A DNA stretch of 64,000 nt from the NCBI RefSeq assembly GCF_018614585.1, contig NZ_JAGGOI010000003.1, positions 62,001 to 126,000 of the forward strand, read 5' to 3'. The first letter of the stretch is position 1. The number at the start of each line of letters is the position of its first letter. The stretch is from Streptomyces sp. ISL-1. Lineage in GTDB: Bacteria; Actinomycetota; Actinomycetes; Streptomycetales; Streptomycetaceae. Of this stretch, positions 35,693 to 45,169 are shown one piece after another. The translations under genes and the position numbers were made by a program. The notes under the pieces are model-generated. The model had not been told where the DNA came from and ran no database searches. It saw nothing but the letters and a program-made list of their open reading frames with translations.

Positions 35693-36980
35693 GACCGCCT
35701 ACAGCCCCGGCGAACTGCTGGCGCTGGACCGGGCGCATGTGTGGCACCCGTACGGACCGATGCCGGGCCGTACGGATCCGCTGATCGTCCAGTCGGCATC
35801 CGGGGTACGGCTGCGGCTGGCCGAACCGGTGCACGGGCAGCGCGAGTTGGTCGACGGCATGTCGTCCTGGTGGTCGGCGATCCACGGCTACAACCACCCG
35901 GTGCTCAACGAGGCGGCCCACAGCCAGCTGGAGCGGATGAGCCATGTGATGTTCGGCGGGCTCACGCACGAGCCCGCCGTACGGCTGGCGGCCCGGCTGG
36001 TCGAGATCACCCCCGAGCCGCTGCGGCACGTCTTCCTTTGCGACTCGGGCTCGGTCTCGGTCGAGGTCGCGGTGAAGATGTGCCTGCAGTACTGGCGCTC
36101 GGTGGGGCGGCCGGCCAAACAGCGGCTGCTGACATGGCGCGGCGGGTACCACGGGGACACCTGGCAGCCGATGTCGGTGTGCGACCCCGAGGGCGGGATG
36201 CACGAGCTGTGGTCGGGGGTGCTGCCGCGCCAGATCTTCGTGGACGCGCCCCCGGCCGGGTTCGAGGAGTCGTACGCACAGCAGCTGCGCGATGCTGTCG
36301 CGCGGCACGCTGACGAGCTGGCCGCGGTGATCGTGGAGCCCGTGGTGCAGGGGGCTGGCGGGATGCGGTTCCACTCCCCCGAGTATCTGCGGGTGCTGCG
36401 GGAGGCGTGCGACGAGCACGGCGTGCTGCTGATCTTCGACGAGATCGCGACGGGGTTCGGACGCACGGGCGCGCTGTTCGCGGCGGAGCACGCAGGGGTC
36501 TCACCTGATGTGATGTGCCTGGGCAAGGCGCTGACCGGCGGCTATCTCACGATGGCGGCGACGCTGTGCACCTCGCGGGTGGCGGACGGCATCTCCAGGG
36601 GCGAGGTGCCGGTACTGGCGCACGGGCCGACGTTCATGGGCAACCCGCTGGCGTCGGCGGTGGCCTGCGCCTCGATCGATCTGCTGCTCGGCCAGGACTG
36701 GCAGCAGGAGGTCAAGCGGATCGAGGCCGCACTGACGCAGGGACTGGCGCCGGCGCGCGACCTGCCGGGTGTGAGCGACGTACGGGTGCTGGGGGCGATC
36801 GGCGTCGTACAACTGGACCACGAGGTGGACATGGCGGCGGCGACGGAGGCGGCGGTGCGCGAGGGGGTGTGGCTGCGGCCGTTCCGGGACCTGATCTACA
36901 CCATGCCGCCCTTTGTGTCGGCGGACGAGGACATCGCCCGGATAGCGCGGGCGGTGTGCGCGGCGGCGGCGTCGGGGTGA
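35685..36980 (+). CDS. bioA: Adenosylmethionine-8-amino-7-oxononanoate aminotransferase
   Basis: 431-residue class III aminotransferase converting KAPA to DAPA with SAM as amino donor. [18 protein letters not shown], the cofactor loop [12 protein letters not shown] and the PLP lysine in [11 protein letters not shown] are present. The start overlaps the bioB stop by 8 nt. Confidence 0.96.
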   Translation: MPETAYSPGELLALDRAHVWHPYGPMPGRTDPLIVQSASGVRLRLAEPVHGQRELVDGMSSWWSAIHGYNHPVLNEAAHSQLERMSHVMFGGLTHEPAVRLAARLVEITPEPLRHVFLCDSGSVSVEVAVKMCLQYWRSVGRPAKQRLLTWRGGYHGDTWQPMSVCDPEGGMHELWSGVLPRQIFVDAPPAGFEESYAQQLRDAVARHADELAAVIVEPVVQGAGGMRFHSPEYLRVLREACDEHGVLLIFDEIATGFGRTGALFAAEHAGVSPDVMCLGKALTGGYLTMAATLCTSRVADGISRGEVPVLAHGPTFMGNPLASAVACASIDLLLGQDWQQEVKRIEAALTQGLAPARDLPGVSDVRVLGAIGVVQLDHEVDMAAATEAAVREGVWLRPFRDLIYTMPPFVSADEDIARIARAVCAAAASG

Positions 36981-37014
36981 GGCCCGCGCGGTGTCGGGGT
37001 GAGGCCCATGCGGG
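36971..37014 (+). repeat. 22-bp tandem duplication at the bioA 3' end
   Basis: GTCGGGGTGAGGCCC followed by a GCGCGGT-like spacer occurs twice in tandem (36971 and 36993; 19 of 22 positions alike). The first copy contains the bioA stop codon. Confidence 0.65.
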
Positions 37015-37044
37015 GGTACGGATGCGGGACAGAGCAGGAGCCAC

Positions 37045-37758
37045 ATGAGCGTCATCGTTGTCAGCGGGACCGGGACCGAGATCGGCAAGACCGTCGTGAC
37101 CGCCGCAGTCGCCTCGGCCTTCCGGGCGCGGGGGCGGTCCGTCGCCGTCGTGAAACCGGCGCAGACCGGGCTCGCTGCCGGTGAACCGGGGGACGTTGCC
37201 GAGGTCGCCCGGCTCGCGGGGGCGGTGACCGGGGTCGAACTCGCGCGGTTTCCGGAGCCGTTGGCACCCGCGACCGCCGCGCGGCGGGCCCGGATGGCGA
37301 CCGTGCGGCCGCATGAGGTGGCCGAGGCAGTCGAGAAGCTGGCCGCGGAGCATGACCTCGTGCTGGTCGAGGGGGCGGGGGGGCTGCTCGTGCGGTTCGA
37401 CGAGGACGGCGGGTCGCTCGCCGATGTAGCGGGGCTGCTGGGCGCGCCCGTGCTGGTCGTCGCGCCCGCCGGTCTCGGCACGCTCAATGCGGTCGCGCTG
37501 ACCGCGGAGGCCCTGCGGGCACGGGAGTTGGAACACCTCGGCGTGGTGGTCGGGAGCTGGCCCGGCAGGCCGGATCTGGCCGCCCGCTGCAATCTCGCTG
37601 ATCTGCCCGAGGCCGCGGGCGCGCCGCTACTGGGCGCGGTGCCGGAAGGGGCGGGCGCGCTGGCGCCCGCCGAGTTCCGTGCGCGGGCAGGGAGTTGGCT
37701 CGCGCCCCGGCTCGGCGGTGAGTGGGACGCCGAGGCGTTCGCCGCCGCCGTACGCTGA
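37045..37758 (+). CDS. bioD: Dethiobiotin synthetase
   Basis: 237-residue P-loop ligase closing the ureido ring from DAPA, CO2 and ATP. SGTGTEIGKT is the ATP loop, KPAQTG and VEGAGGLLVRFDE follow. AGGAG is 5 nt before ATG. Last biotin gene of the cluster; no bioH/bioC is seen, so pimeloyl supply is encoded elsewhere. Confidence 0.95.
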   Translation: MSVIVVSGTGTEIGKTVVTAAVASAFRARGRSVAVVKPAQTGLAAGEPGDVAEVARLAGAVTGVELARFPEPLAPATAARRARMATVRPHEVAEAVEKLAAEHDLVLVEGAGGLLVRFDEDGGSLADVAGLLGAPVLVVAPAGLGTLNAVALTAEALRARELEHLGVVVGSWPGRPDLAARCNLADLPEAAGAPLLGAVPEGAGALAPAEFRARAGSWLAPRLGGEWDAEAFAAAVR

Positions 37759-37763
37759 TCCTC

Positions 37764-38117
37764 GTGCGAGCCCGGATCGACGAGATCGTCTTCGACTGCC
37801 ACGACCCCGCCCGCCTGGTGCGCTTCTGGGCGGCCCTGCTCGGCGGAGACCCGGTGGACCGAAGCGCCGACTGGTCGTACATCGATCCGCCCGGTTTCGT
37901 ACGGGTCGCCTTCCAGCGCGTACCCGAGGGCAAGACGGCCAAGAACCGGCTCCATCTCGATCTCGACGCGGGTGAGGTGGACGATGCCGCCGACGAGGCC
38001 GTGCGGCTCGGCGCCGTACGGCTCGGCGCGGTCGTCACCGACGATCACGGAAGGTTCCAGGTCCTGGTCGATCCCGAGGGGAACGAGTTCTGCTTGGTCG
38101 CCGCAGGGGGACAATGA
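37764..38117 (+). CDS. VOC/glyoxalase-like protein
   Basis: 117-residue single-module vicinal-oxygen-chelate protein: IVFDCHDPARLVRFWAALLGG, NRLHLDLDAGEVDDA and VLVDPEGNEFCLV are the family's beta-alpha-beta pattern with His and Glu metal positions. Reaction unknown. GTG start only 5 nt after bioD, so probably read through from the biotin operon. Confidence 0.88.
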   Translation: MRARIDEIVFDCHDPARLVRFWAALLGGDPVDRSADWSYIDPPGFVRVAFQRVPEGKTAKNRLHLDLDAGEVDDAADEAVRLGAVRLGAVVTDDHGRFQVLVDPEGNEFCLVAAGGQ

Positions 38118-38151
38118 CGGTGAGTGCACCGCCGTTCCGAGGAGGCCCGCA

Positions 38152-38838
38152 ATGCCCCTGCGCAGCACCAAAGTGCCCCGGGACGCCGTCCACCATCCGG
38201 TCTTCGCCCGTGTCTACGCCAAGCTGAGCGTGGCGGCCGAGACGAGCGCGGGCATAGCCGCCTACCGCCAGGAGTTGCTGTCCGGGCTGTCCGGCCGGGT
38301 GATCGAGATCGGCGCGGGCAACGGCCTGAACTTCGCGCACTACCCGTCGGCCGTCTCCGAGGTCGTGGCGCTCGAACCGGAGCGCAGTCTGCGGCACTTG
38401 GCGGCGCAGGCCGCGCGCAGCGCCGATGTTCCGGTGGACGTGGTGCCGGGGGCGGCCGAGGCGCTGCCGGTCAAGAGTGAGGCGTTCGACGCGGCCGTGG
38501 TGTCGCTGGTGCTGTGCTCCGTACGGGATCTGCCGCGGGCCCTCGCCGAGATCAGACGGGTCCTGCGGCCGGAGGGTGAGCTGCGGTTCTTCGAGCACGG
38601 TCTGGCCGAGACCAAGGGCATGGCACGGGTCCAGCGGGCCCTGGACCGCACGGTGTGGCCGCTGTTGTTCGGCGGGTGCCACACCGCGCGGGACACCGTC
38701 GCCGCGATCGAGGGCGCGGGCTTCCAGCTGGGGACGTTTCGCAGGTTGCGGGTGCCCGAGAGTGGCCTGCGGCTGCCGTCGTCCCCCTGTGTGCTGGGCG
38801 TGGCACGGCGGCCCTTCAGCGAAACCGCGGGCGGGTGA
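38152..38838 (+). CDS. Class I SAM-dependent methyltransferase
   Basis: 228-residue methyltransferase. Motif I VIEIGAGNGLNFAHY binds SAM, ALEPERS is motif II, and VLCSVRDLPRALAEIRRVLRPEGELRFFEHG completes the fold. The tail ...GCHTARDTVAAIEGAGF resembles METTL7/UbiE-type enzymes acting on small or lipid substrates. GAGGAGG precedes the ATG. Substrate unknown. Confidence 0.88.
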   Translation: MPLRSTKVPRDAVHHPVFARVYAKLSVAAETSAGIAAYRQELLSGLSGRVIEIGAGNGLNFAHYPSAVSEVVALEPERSLRHLAAQAARSADVPVDVVPGAAEALPVKSEAFDAAVVSLVLCSVRDLPRALAEIRRVLRPEGELRFFEHGLAETKGMARVQRALDRTVWPLLFGGCHTARDTVAAIEGAGFQLGTFRRLRVPESGLRLPSSPCVLGVARRPFSETAGG

Positions 38839-38856
38839 TCACCGGATCCCGCGTAC

Positions 38857-39228
38857 TCACCGGCTCCACTGCCGCAGTTCGTCGGCGATGGTTCCGACGT
38901 CCGCCTTGCCCTCCTTGACCAGCCGCGCCAAGTCCCGTACGCGCACGGGTGAGGTGACGACCTTCAGTCCGCTGGCCACGAGATAGCCGTATGCGACGGC
39001 GGAGGCGAACATCGCGTTGGAGTGCTCGAGCGCGGGCACATGCAGCAGCAGCTGAAGCAGGGACGCGGCGCGGGCGTGCGGGTCGCTGTAGACCGGGATG
39101 CCGAATATCTCGGCGTCATGACGGCTGACTGCCGCGACGAGCGCGCCCCAGTCGCTGACCTGTGGATCGCCGGGGGTCTTGTGCTCCGCGACCATGAGCA
39201 GCCACGCGAGGTCGATCTGAAGAGTCAA
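38857..39228 (-). CDS. Degenerate Fic/Doc-like toxin
   Basis: 123-residue helical protein that I recall being annotated in Streptomyces as a fic-family toxin component. The active-site region is HVPALEHSNAMFASAVAYGYL, where the canonical HPFxxGNGR is expected; the His is present but Asn and Arg are not in register, so AMPylation or phosphorylation activity is doubtful. The ATG overlaps the antitoxin stop (ATGA), the classic antitoxin-first operon. Confidence 0.75.
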   Translation of the reverse strand: MTLQIDLAWLLMVAEHKTPGDPQVSDWGALVAAVSRHDAEIFGIPVYSDPHARAASLLQLLLHVPALEHSNAMFASAVAYGYLVASGLKVVTSPVRVRDLARLVKEGKADVGTIADELRQWSR

Positions 39229-39509
39229 CGCTTGCCTTCGCGCCCGGTGCCCTTGCCGCTTCCCATGCCCTTGCCACTACCCCTGTCGGTGCCGGTGCCG
39301 GACTCGCCGAACTCCTCCGCGAACACGGATTCGTACTGCTTCATGAAGTCCGACGCCGCCTCGACGAAAGTGCGTCCCACCTCGCCCGCGTCCTGCTTGA
39401 CGAGCTCCTCGATGTAGCGGTTCACACTCATCCCGCGCTGCATGGCCCGCCGGCGCGCGGCCTCCGCGGTGGACTCGTCCACTCTCACGTTCAACTGAGT
39501 CTTCGCCAC
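39225..39509 (-). CDS. Ribbon-helix-helix antitoxin
   Basis: 94-residue protein. The N-terminal LNVRVDESTAEAARRRAMQRGMSVNRYIEELV (residues 5-37, two segments) is an Arc/RHH DNA-binding unit. A helical linker and a low-complexity GSGKGMGSGKGTG tail follow, probably the toxin-contacting or disordered part. First gene of a two-gene module; should autoregulate. Confidence 0.85.
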   Translation of the reverse strand: MAKTQLNVRVDESTAEAARRRAMQRGMSVNRYIEELVKQDAGEVGRTFVEAASDFMKQYESVFAEEFGESGTGTDRGSGKGMGSGKGTGREGKR

Positions 39510-39673
39510 ACGACAAAGCTAGCGCACGGGCGCTAGCATGAGCAAGAGGTCCTTCAGGTGCCCCTTACATGAACCCGGAGGACCGGACCTGCGAGGGATA
39601 CCGGCGCACGCACGTCCCCTCTACTCTCGCCTCTTGTACGGGAGTTGGAGCGGCCACGACCCGGGAGGCGGCC

Positions 39674-40486
39674 TTGTCGACACCTGCCACTGCACCCGCC
39701 CACGACCAGGCCCCGGGTGTGCCGCTCGCTGCCCGGGCGCGGGCCCTGACCAAGGCGTACGGCAGCGGGGAGACGACCGTACGCGCCCTGGACGCCGTCG
39801 ACGTCGACATTGCGCGCGGCCGGTTCACCGCGGTCATGGGTCCTTCCGGGTCCGGGAAGTCCACACTGATGCACTGCCTCGCCGGGCTCGACAGCGTCTC
39901 CGCCGGTCAGGTCTGGCTGGGCGACACGGAGATCACCGGTCTCAAGGACCGTGAGCTGACCCGGCTGCGCCGGGACCGGATCGGCTTTATGTTCCAGGCC
40001 TTCAACCTGCTGCCCACGCTGACCGCCGCCGAGAACATCACGCTCCCCATGGACATCGCCGGGCGCAAACCGGACCGCGAGTGGGTCGAGCAGGTCATCG
40101 ACACGCTCGGGCTGCGCGACCGGCTGGAGCACCGGCCCGCCCAGCTCTCCGGCGGGCAGCAGCAGCGGGTGGCCTGTGCGCGGGCGCTGGCCTCCCGCCC
40201 CGAGCTGATCTTCGCGGACGAGCCGACCGGCAATCTCGACTCGCGCGCGGGCGCCGAGGTGCTCACCTTCCTGCGCGAAGCCGTCGACCGGCTGGACCAG
40301 ACGGTGGTGATGGTGACGCACGACCCCGGCGCGGCCGCCTACTCCGACCTGGTGCTGTTCCTGGCGGACGGACGGATCGTCGACATCATGCGGGACCCGA
40401 CGGCGGAGGCGGTCCTGGAACGCATGCGCCTGTTCTCCGGCGGACAGTCCCAGGCCCCCGGCTCCGACGCCCTGCGCAAGAGCTGA
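39674..40486 (+). CDS. MacB/LolD-type ABC transporter ATPase
   Basis: 270-residue ATPase: Walker [10 protein letters not shown], signature [10 protein letters not shown], Walker [14 protein letters not shown] and switch VMVTHD are all intact. The [15 protein letters not shown]-loop is typical of MacB/LolD/FtsE proteins that act mechanically at the membrane. TTG start with GGGAGG 5 nt upstream was chosen; frame upstream is open to 39569. The cognate permease follows after 7 nt. Confidence 0.93.
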   Translation: MSTPATAPAHDQAPGVPLAARARALTKAYGSGETTVRALDAVDVDIARGRFTAVMGPSGSGKSTLMHCLAGLDSVSAGQVWLGDTEITGLKDRELTRLRRDRIGFMFQAFNLLPTLTAAENITLPMDIAGRKPDREWVEQVIDTLGLRDRLEHRPAQLSGGQQQRVACARALASRPELIFADEPTGNLDSRAGAEVLTFLREAVDRLDQTVVMVTHDPGAAAYSDLVLFLADGRIVDIMRDPTAEAVLERMRLFSGGQSQAPGSDALRKS

Positions 40487-40493
40487 GGCCACG

Positions 40494-43058
40494 ATGCTGA
40501 AAGCGACGCTGCGGAGCTTCTTCGCGCACAAGGGCCGACTGCTGCTGTCGGCGCTGGCGGTGCTGCTGTCCGTGGCCTTCGTCAGCGGCAGCCTGATCTT
40601 CTCGGACACCGTCTCCCGTACCTTCGACCGGCTCTTCGCCTCCACCGCCGCGGATGTGACGGTCGCGCCGAAGAAGGGCATCAACGAGAGGTTGCCGACC
40701 GGAGTCGTACGCACCCTGCCAGTCGAACTCGCCGACCGGATCGGCTCGGTCGACGGCGTGAAAGCCACACACATCGGCGCGGCGGTGGAGAACATCACCG
40801 TCGTCGACGACAAGAACGACCCCGTCGGACCGACCACCGGCGCCCCCACCATCGCCACCAACTGGAACCTCACCGATCGCAGCCCGGTGAAGCTGACCAG
40901 CGGGCGCGAGCCGAGCGGGCCGGGCGAGGCGCTGCTCGACAAGGACACCGCCGACAAGAAGAAGGTGGACATCGGGGACACGCTCACCGTCCTCGCGCGG
41001 CCGGGCTCGTTCAAGGTCGAGGTCGTCGGCATCGCGACGTTCACCACCACCAACCCGGGCGCCGCGCTGGTCTTCCTGGACACTCCGACAGCCCAGACCA
41101 AGCTGCTCGGCAGGCCGGGTGTGGCCACCTCGATCTCGGTGGACGCCGCGGACACTGTCAGCGACGCCACGCTCAAGCGGCGGATCGCGGCAGAGCTCGG
41201 TGACGCCTACGACCTCAGGACCGCCGACGAGCAGGCCAAGTCGGCCGCGGCCCAGCTCGGCGGCTTCCTGGATGTCATCAAGTGGGTGATGCTCGGCTTC
41301 GCGGGTGTGGCCGTGCTCGTCGGCATCTTCCTGATCGTCAACACCTTCTCCATGCTGATCGCCCAGCGCACCCGCGAACTGGGGCTGCTGCGGGCACTCG
41401 GCGCGGACCGCCGCCAGGTGCGCCGCTCCGTACTCACCGAGGCCGTGCTGCTGGGTCTTGTCGGCTCGACGCTCGGTCTCGCCGCCGGGATCGGGCTCGC
41501 GGCCGGGCTGATCGAGCTCATGGGCCTGCTCGGCATGAATCTGAGCGCCGCCGAGATGGTGCTGGGTGTGGCGACGCCGGTGTCCGCGTACGCGGTCGGT
41601 CTCGGCGTCACTTTCGTGGCCGCCTATCTGCCGGCCCGGCGGGCGGCCAAGGTCTCCCCCATGGCCGCGCTCGCGGACGCCGAAGTCGCCGGTGTGGGGC
41701 GGCCGTTGAAGATCCGGGCGATTGCCGGAAGCGTGGTCGGCGCGGCGGGAGCGGCAGCGCTGGCCGGCTGCGTGGCGAGCGAGCGGACGGCGACAGCGTC
41801 CTCACTGCTCGGTCTCGGCGTGGTGCTGACGCTGATCGCGACCGTGGTGGCGGGACCGCTGCTGGTACGGCCGGTGATCCGGGTGCTGGGCGGCGCGTTC
41901 CCCAAGGTGTTCGGCTCGGTCGGCCGGATGAGCCAGCGCAACGCGCTGCGCAATCCGCGGCGCACGGGTGCCACCGCGGCCGCGCTGATGGTGGGCCTGG
42001 CGCTGGTGGGCGGGCTCTCGATCGCCAGCGCCTCGATGACCAAGTCCTTCGACGACCAGATCGACAAGACGCTGGGCGCCGACTTCGTCGTACAGAACAG
42101 CAACTTCATGCCGTTCCCGCAAGAGATCACCGAGAAAGTGAAGGGCGTCGACAGCGCGGGCACCGTCGTACGGCAGCGCTTCGCGCCGCTCGCGCTGAGC
42201 CTGCCGGACGGGAAGCGGGTGGAGTCCACGGCCTCCGGGTACGACCCGCGGCTCGACGAGGCCGCTCACATCACCTATGCGAGCGGGGACACGACGGCCG
42301 CCCTCGCGCCTGACAGCATCGCCATGGACCGCAGGTTCGCCACCGAGCACAAGGTGCGCGTCGGTTCGGTCCTGCCGGCCGAGTTCGCGGGCGGACAGCG
42401 CGCGAGGCTGACGGTGGGGGCGCTGACGGACATGGACCAGAGCGGCGGGCCCGGGATGGAGGGCGGCCTGTTCATGGGGCTCGCCACCGCCGAGAAGTAT
42501 CTGCCGGGCGGGCAGGAGGCCGCCCTCTACGTCAACGCCAAGAGCGGCAGCGACGTCCAGGAGCTGCGTAAGGGCCTGGAGACGGCCCTCGATCCGTATC
42601 CGCAGGTGCAGGTCAGAGATCAGGCCGACTACAAGGAGCTGATCCGCCAGCAGATCGCCGTGATGCTCTACCTGGTGTACGCGCTGCTGGGGCTGGCGAT
42701 CGTCATCGCCGTGCTGGGCGTGGTCAACACCCTTGCCCTGTCGGTGGTGGAGCGGACCCGGGAGATCGGGCTGCTGCGCGCGATCGGACTCTCACGCGTC
42801 CAGCTGAGGCGCATGATCCGGCTGGAATCAGTCGTGATCGCGGTATTCGGGGCACTGCTGGGGCTCGCTCTGGGAATGGTGTGGGGCGTGGCGGTGCAGC
42901 AGGTGCTGGCACTGGAGGGAATGACGGCGTTCGCCGTGCCATGGGGCACACTCGTCGCGGTCGTGGTGGGCTCGGTGGTCGTGGGGCTCGTGGCGGCAGT
43001 GCTGCCGGCGCTGCGCGCCTCGCGGATGAATGTGCTGGCCGCCATCGCGCACGAGTAG
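40494..43058 (+). CDS. FtsX/MacB-like ABC permease (duplicated FtsX domains)
   Basis: 854-residue permease. An N-terminal helix (LLLSALAVLLSVAFVSGSLIF), a first extracytoplasmic MacB_PCD domain, three helices with an FtsX domain (about residues 265-390), a second helix and extracytoplasmic domain, and a final FtsX domain (about 720-850). This ten-span layout is that of MacB-like permeases in Gram-positives, exporting or sensing peptides or lipids. Substrate unknown. Confidence 0.93.
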   Translation: MLKATLRSFFAHKGRLLLSALAVLLSVAFVSGSLIFSDTVSRTFDRLFASTAADVTVAPKKGINERLPTGVVRTLPVELADRIGSVDGVKATHIGAAVENITVVDDKNDPVGPTTGAPTIATNWNLTDRSPVKLTSGREPSGPGEALLDKDTADKKKVDIGDTLTVLARPGSFKVEVVGIATFTTTNPGAALVFLDTPTAQTKLLGRPGVATSISVDAADTVSDATLKRRIAAELGDAYDLRTADEQAKSAAAQLGGFLDVIKWVMLGFAGVAVLVGIFLIVNTFSMLIAQRTRELGLLRALGADRRQVRRSVLTEAVLLGLVGSTLGLAAGIGLAAGLIELMGLLGMNLSAAEMVLGVATPVSAYAVGLGVTFVAAYLPARRAAKVSPMAALADAEVAGVGRPLKIRAIAGSVVGAAGAAALAGCVASERTATASSLLGLGVVLTLIATVVAGPLLVRPVIRVLGGAFPKVFGSVGRMSQRNALRNPRRTGATAAALMVGLALVGGLSIASASMTKSFDDQIDKTLGADFVVQNSNFMPFPQEITEKVKGVDSAGTVVRQRFAPLALSLPDGKRVESTASGYDPRLDEAAHITYASGDTTAALAPDSIAMDRRFATEHKVRVGSVLPAEFAGGQRARLTVGALTDMDQSGGPGMEGGLFMGLATAEKYLPGGQEAALYVNAKSGSDVQELRKGLETALDPYPQVQVRDQADYKELIRQQIAVMLYLVYALLGLAIVIAVLGVVNTLALSVVERTREIGLLRAIGLSRVQLRRMIRLESVVIAVFGALLGLALGMVWGVAVQQVLALEGMTAFAVPWGTLVAVVVGSVVVGLVAAVLPALRASRMNVLAAIAHE

Positions 43059-43071
43059 TCGGGCCGGAACG

Positions 43072-43117
43072 CGGCCCGGCGATTCGGCCCGGCGATCCGG
43101 CCCGGCGATCCGGCCCC
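43072..43117. repeat. 13-bp tandem repeat, 3.5 copies
   Basis: CGGCCCGGCGAT(T/C) at 43072, 43085 and 43098, plus a CGGCCCC half copy at 43111, directly after the permease stop codon. Confidence 0.75.
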
Positions 43118-43139
43118 CTGATATCGCGGTCGGGGCCGG
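43110..43139 (+). terminator. Hairpin after the ABC permease
   Basis: CCGGCCCC pairs with GGGGCCGG across a 14-nt loop, overlapping the end of the 13-bp repeat. Confidence 0.5.
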
Positions 43140-43247
43140 GGCCTTGTCTCCAGGAGCTGCGTGGCGGCTCAACCCGGCGCCGCCGGCCCCTCTCGAGCCC
43201 TGAAAGTCGGTGGCGCGCCCGCTTCCCCGCGTGTTTGGCTCCCGTGC

Positions 43248-43670
43248 GTGATCGACCTGCAGATACGCACCGCCAGGGCCGGCGAGGCCGAGACCGTCCT
43301 CAGCTTCTGGAAGGCAGCGGCGGAGGGCACGAGCATCACCGACGACATGGACGGGGTCACCCGTCTCATCGAGCGCGACCCCGAGGCGCTGATCCTCGCC
43401 GAATACGAGGGCCGGGTGGTGGGCTCGGTGATCGCCGGGTACGACGGGTGGCGCTGCTCGCTCTACCGGCTTGCCGTGCTGCCGTCCCACCGCCGGCGGG
43501 GGATCGCTTCGGCGCTGCTCGAGGCGGCCGAGAGGCGCTTTCTGGCCGTGGGCGGCAGGCGCGGGGACGCCATGGTCCTGGAGGCCAACGAGCGGGCCAG
43601 GCGTGCGTGGGCCGCCGCCGGGTACCAGCGCGAGGACCACTGGCGCCGCTGGGTGAAGCCGTTCGCCTAG
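43248..43670 (+). CDS. GNAT-family N-acetyltransferase
   Basis: 140-residue acetyltransferase. The acetyl-CoA loop LPSHRRRGIASALLEAAE (residues 78-95) and the ARRAWAAAGYQRE motif are standard. Substrate unknown. GTG start; there is no Shine-Dalgarno and the transcript may be leaderless. An alternative start at 43161 adds 29 unrelated residues. Confidence 0.88.
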   Translation: MIDLQIRTARAGEAETVLSFWKAAAEGTSITDDMDGVTRLIERDPEALILAEYEGRVVGSVIAGYDGWRCSLYRLAVLPSHRRRGIASALLEAAERRFLAVGGRRGDAMVLEANERARRAWAAAGYQREDHWRRWVKPFA

Positions 43671-43710
43671 CCGCCGCTGCCATCGCATCGGACACTTTGC
43701 AGGTCCTTTA

Positions 43711-43835
43711 CCATGGGCAGACCGTCCTCTTCCTACGAAAGGTGTGAGCGTCCGCCCATGGGCGAGCCTCCCAGTAGCCGACATCGAGCATTCCTCCGGT
43801 CCCTGCCCGATCATGGGACGGAGGTGAACCGATGA
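43711..43835 (+). promoter_or_regulatory. Structured leader with small ORF before CNNM genes
   Basis: CCATGGGC (43711-43718) pairs with GCCCATGG (43754-43761), and GTCCC with GGGAC nearer the start codon. An ATG at 43758 opens 25 codons (MGEPPSSRHRAF...) whose TGA overlaps the CNNM start as ATGA. This could be a metal-sensing leader, but no known riboswitch class was matched. Confidence 0.4.
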
Positions 43836-45169
43836 CCGAAGTGCTCTTGCTCGTCGTTGCGGTACTGCTCTCGGTCGCCTGCGGCGTCTTCGTCGCGGCG
43901 GAGTTCTCGCTCACCACGGTCGAGCGCAGCGAACTCGAGCGTGCCGCCGAGCGCGGCGAGCGCGGTGCGGCCGGCGCCCTCAAGGCCGCGCAGAGCCTCA
44001 CCTTCCAGCTCTCCGGCGCCCAGCTCGGCATCACCGTCACCAACCTGGTCGTCGGCATGCTCGCCGAACCGTCCATCGCCAAGCTGATCCGCGGACCGAT
44101 GGAGGCGCTCGGCCTCTCCCCCTCGGTGGCCTCGTCGGCCGCCCTGGCCCTCGGCACCGCGCTGTCCACCATCGTGCTGATGGTCGTCGGCGAGCTGGTC
44201 CCGAAGAACTGGGCGATCTCCTCCCCGCTGGCCGTCGCCAAGGTGGTGGCGCCCCCGCAGCGGATCTTCACCGCGGCCTTCAAGCCCTTCATCAGCCACC
44301 TCAACAACACGGCCAACCGCATCCTGCTCCGCCTCGGTCTGGAGCCGACCGAGGAGCTGGCCTCCGCGCGCAGCCCGCAGGAACTGGTCGCACTGGCCCG
44401 CCACTCCGCGAAGGAAGGCGCGCTGGAGCCGGACACCGCCGAACTGTTCGTACGCACCCTCAAGCTGTCCCAGCTGACCGCGGAGAACGTGATGACCCCG
44501 AGGGTCCAGGTCACCGCCCTGGAGGTGCAGGCCACCGCCGAGGACGTGGCCAACGCCACTCGCGCCACGGGCCTGTCCCGCTTCCCCGTCTACCGGGGCA
44601 ACCTCGACACCGTCGTCGGGATCGCGCACATCAAGGACGTGCTGGCGGTCCCGGCCGAGGAACGGCTCCGATACCCGGTCTCCGAGCTGATGCGCGAGCC
44701 GCTGCTCGTGCCCGAGACACTGACGGTGGACCGGCTGCTCGACCGGCTGTCAGGCAAGAACACAATGGCCATCGTCATCGACGAGTACGGCGGCACGGCC
44801 GGTGTGGTCACGCTGGAGGACATCGTCGAGGAGGTCGTCGGCGAGGTGCGCGACGAGCACGATCCGCATGAGACACCGGACTTGGCGCCGGCCGGCGAGG
44901 ACGCGGACGGACGCACCCTGTGGTCGGCGGACGGCGCAGCCCGCACCGACCAACTGGAACGGGTCGGGCTGCGGGTGCCTGAAGGCCCGTACGAAACGCT
45001 CGCCGGACTTGTCGCCACCAAGCTGGGGCGCATCCCCCAAGAGGGTGACCAGGTCGAGCTGGAGGGCTGGCGGCTCGACGTCGTGGACGCCTCAGGGCGA
45101 CGTGCGGCGCGCGTGCTGATGCATGCGCCGCTCCCCTCGGACGACGACGCCGAGGAGGCCCGGCGATGA
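43832..45169 (+). CDS. CNNM/CorC-type membrane protein 1 (DUF21-CBS-CorC_HlyC)
   Basis: 445-residue protein of the family called hemolysin-like or CNNM. DUF21 membrane domain (three to four helices, residues 1-190), two CBS domains with FPVYRGNLDTVVGIAHIKDVLA and VIDEYGGTAGVVTLEDIVEE, and a C-terminal CorC_HlyC transporter-associated domain. Proposed Mg2+/Co2+ transport or regulation. Its last 4 nt overlap the paralogue that follows. Confidence 0.93.
   Translation: MTEVLLLVVAVLLSVACGVFVAAEFSLTTVERSELERAAERGERGAAGALKAAQSLTFQLSGAQLGITVTNLVVGMLAEPSIAKLIRGPMEALGLSPSVASSAALALGTALSTIVLMVVGELVPKNWAISSPLAVAKVVAPPQRIFTAAFKPFISHLNNTANRILLRLGLEPTEELASARSPQELVALARHSAKEGALEPDTAELFVRTLKLSQLTAENVMTPRVQVTALEVQATAEDVANATRATGLSRFPVYRGNLDTVVGIAHIKDVLAVPAEERLRYPVSELMREPLLVPETLTVDRLLDRLSGKNTMAIVIDEYGGTAGVVTLEDIVEEVVGEVRDEHDPHETPDLAPAGEDADGRTLWSADGAARTDQLERVGLRVPEGPYETLAGLVATKLGRIPQEGDQVELEGWRLDVVDASGRRAARVLMHAPLPSDDDAEEARR

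Noticed and set aside
37045..39509. Extended biotin gene cluster including the VOC and methyltransferase genes
   Set aside because: The methyltransferase is not BioC-like at its N-terminus and the VOC protein has no known biotin role; only operon proximity links them.
43671..43835. Possible M-box (Mg2+) or yybP-ykoY (Mn2+) riboswitch before the CNNM genes
   Set aside because: Conserved blocks of those classes could not be found; kept only as an unassigned leader.
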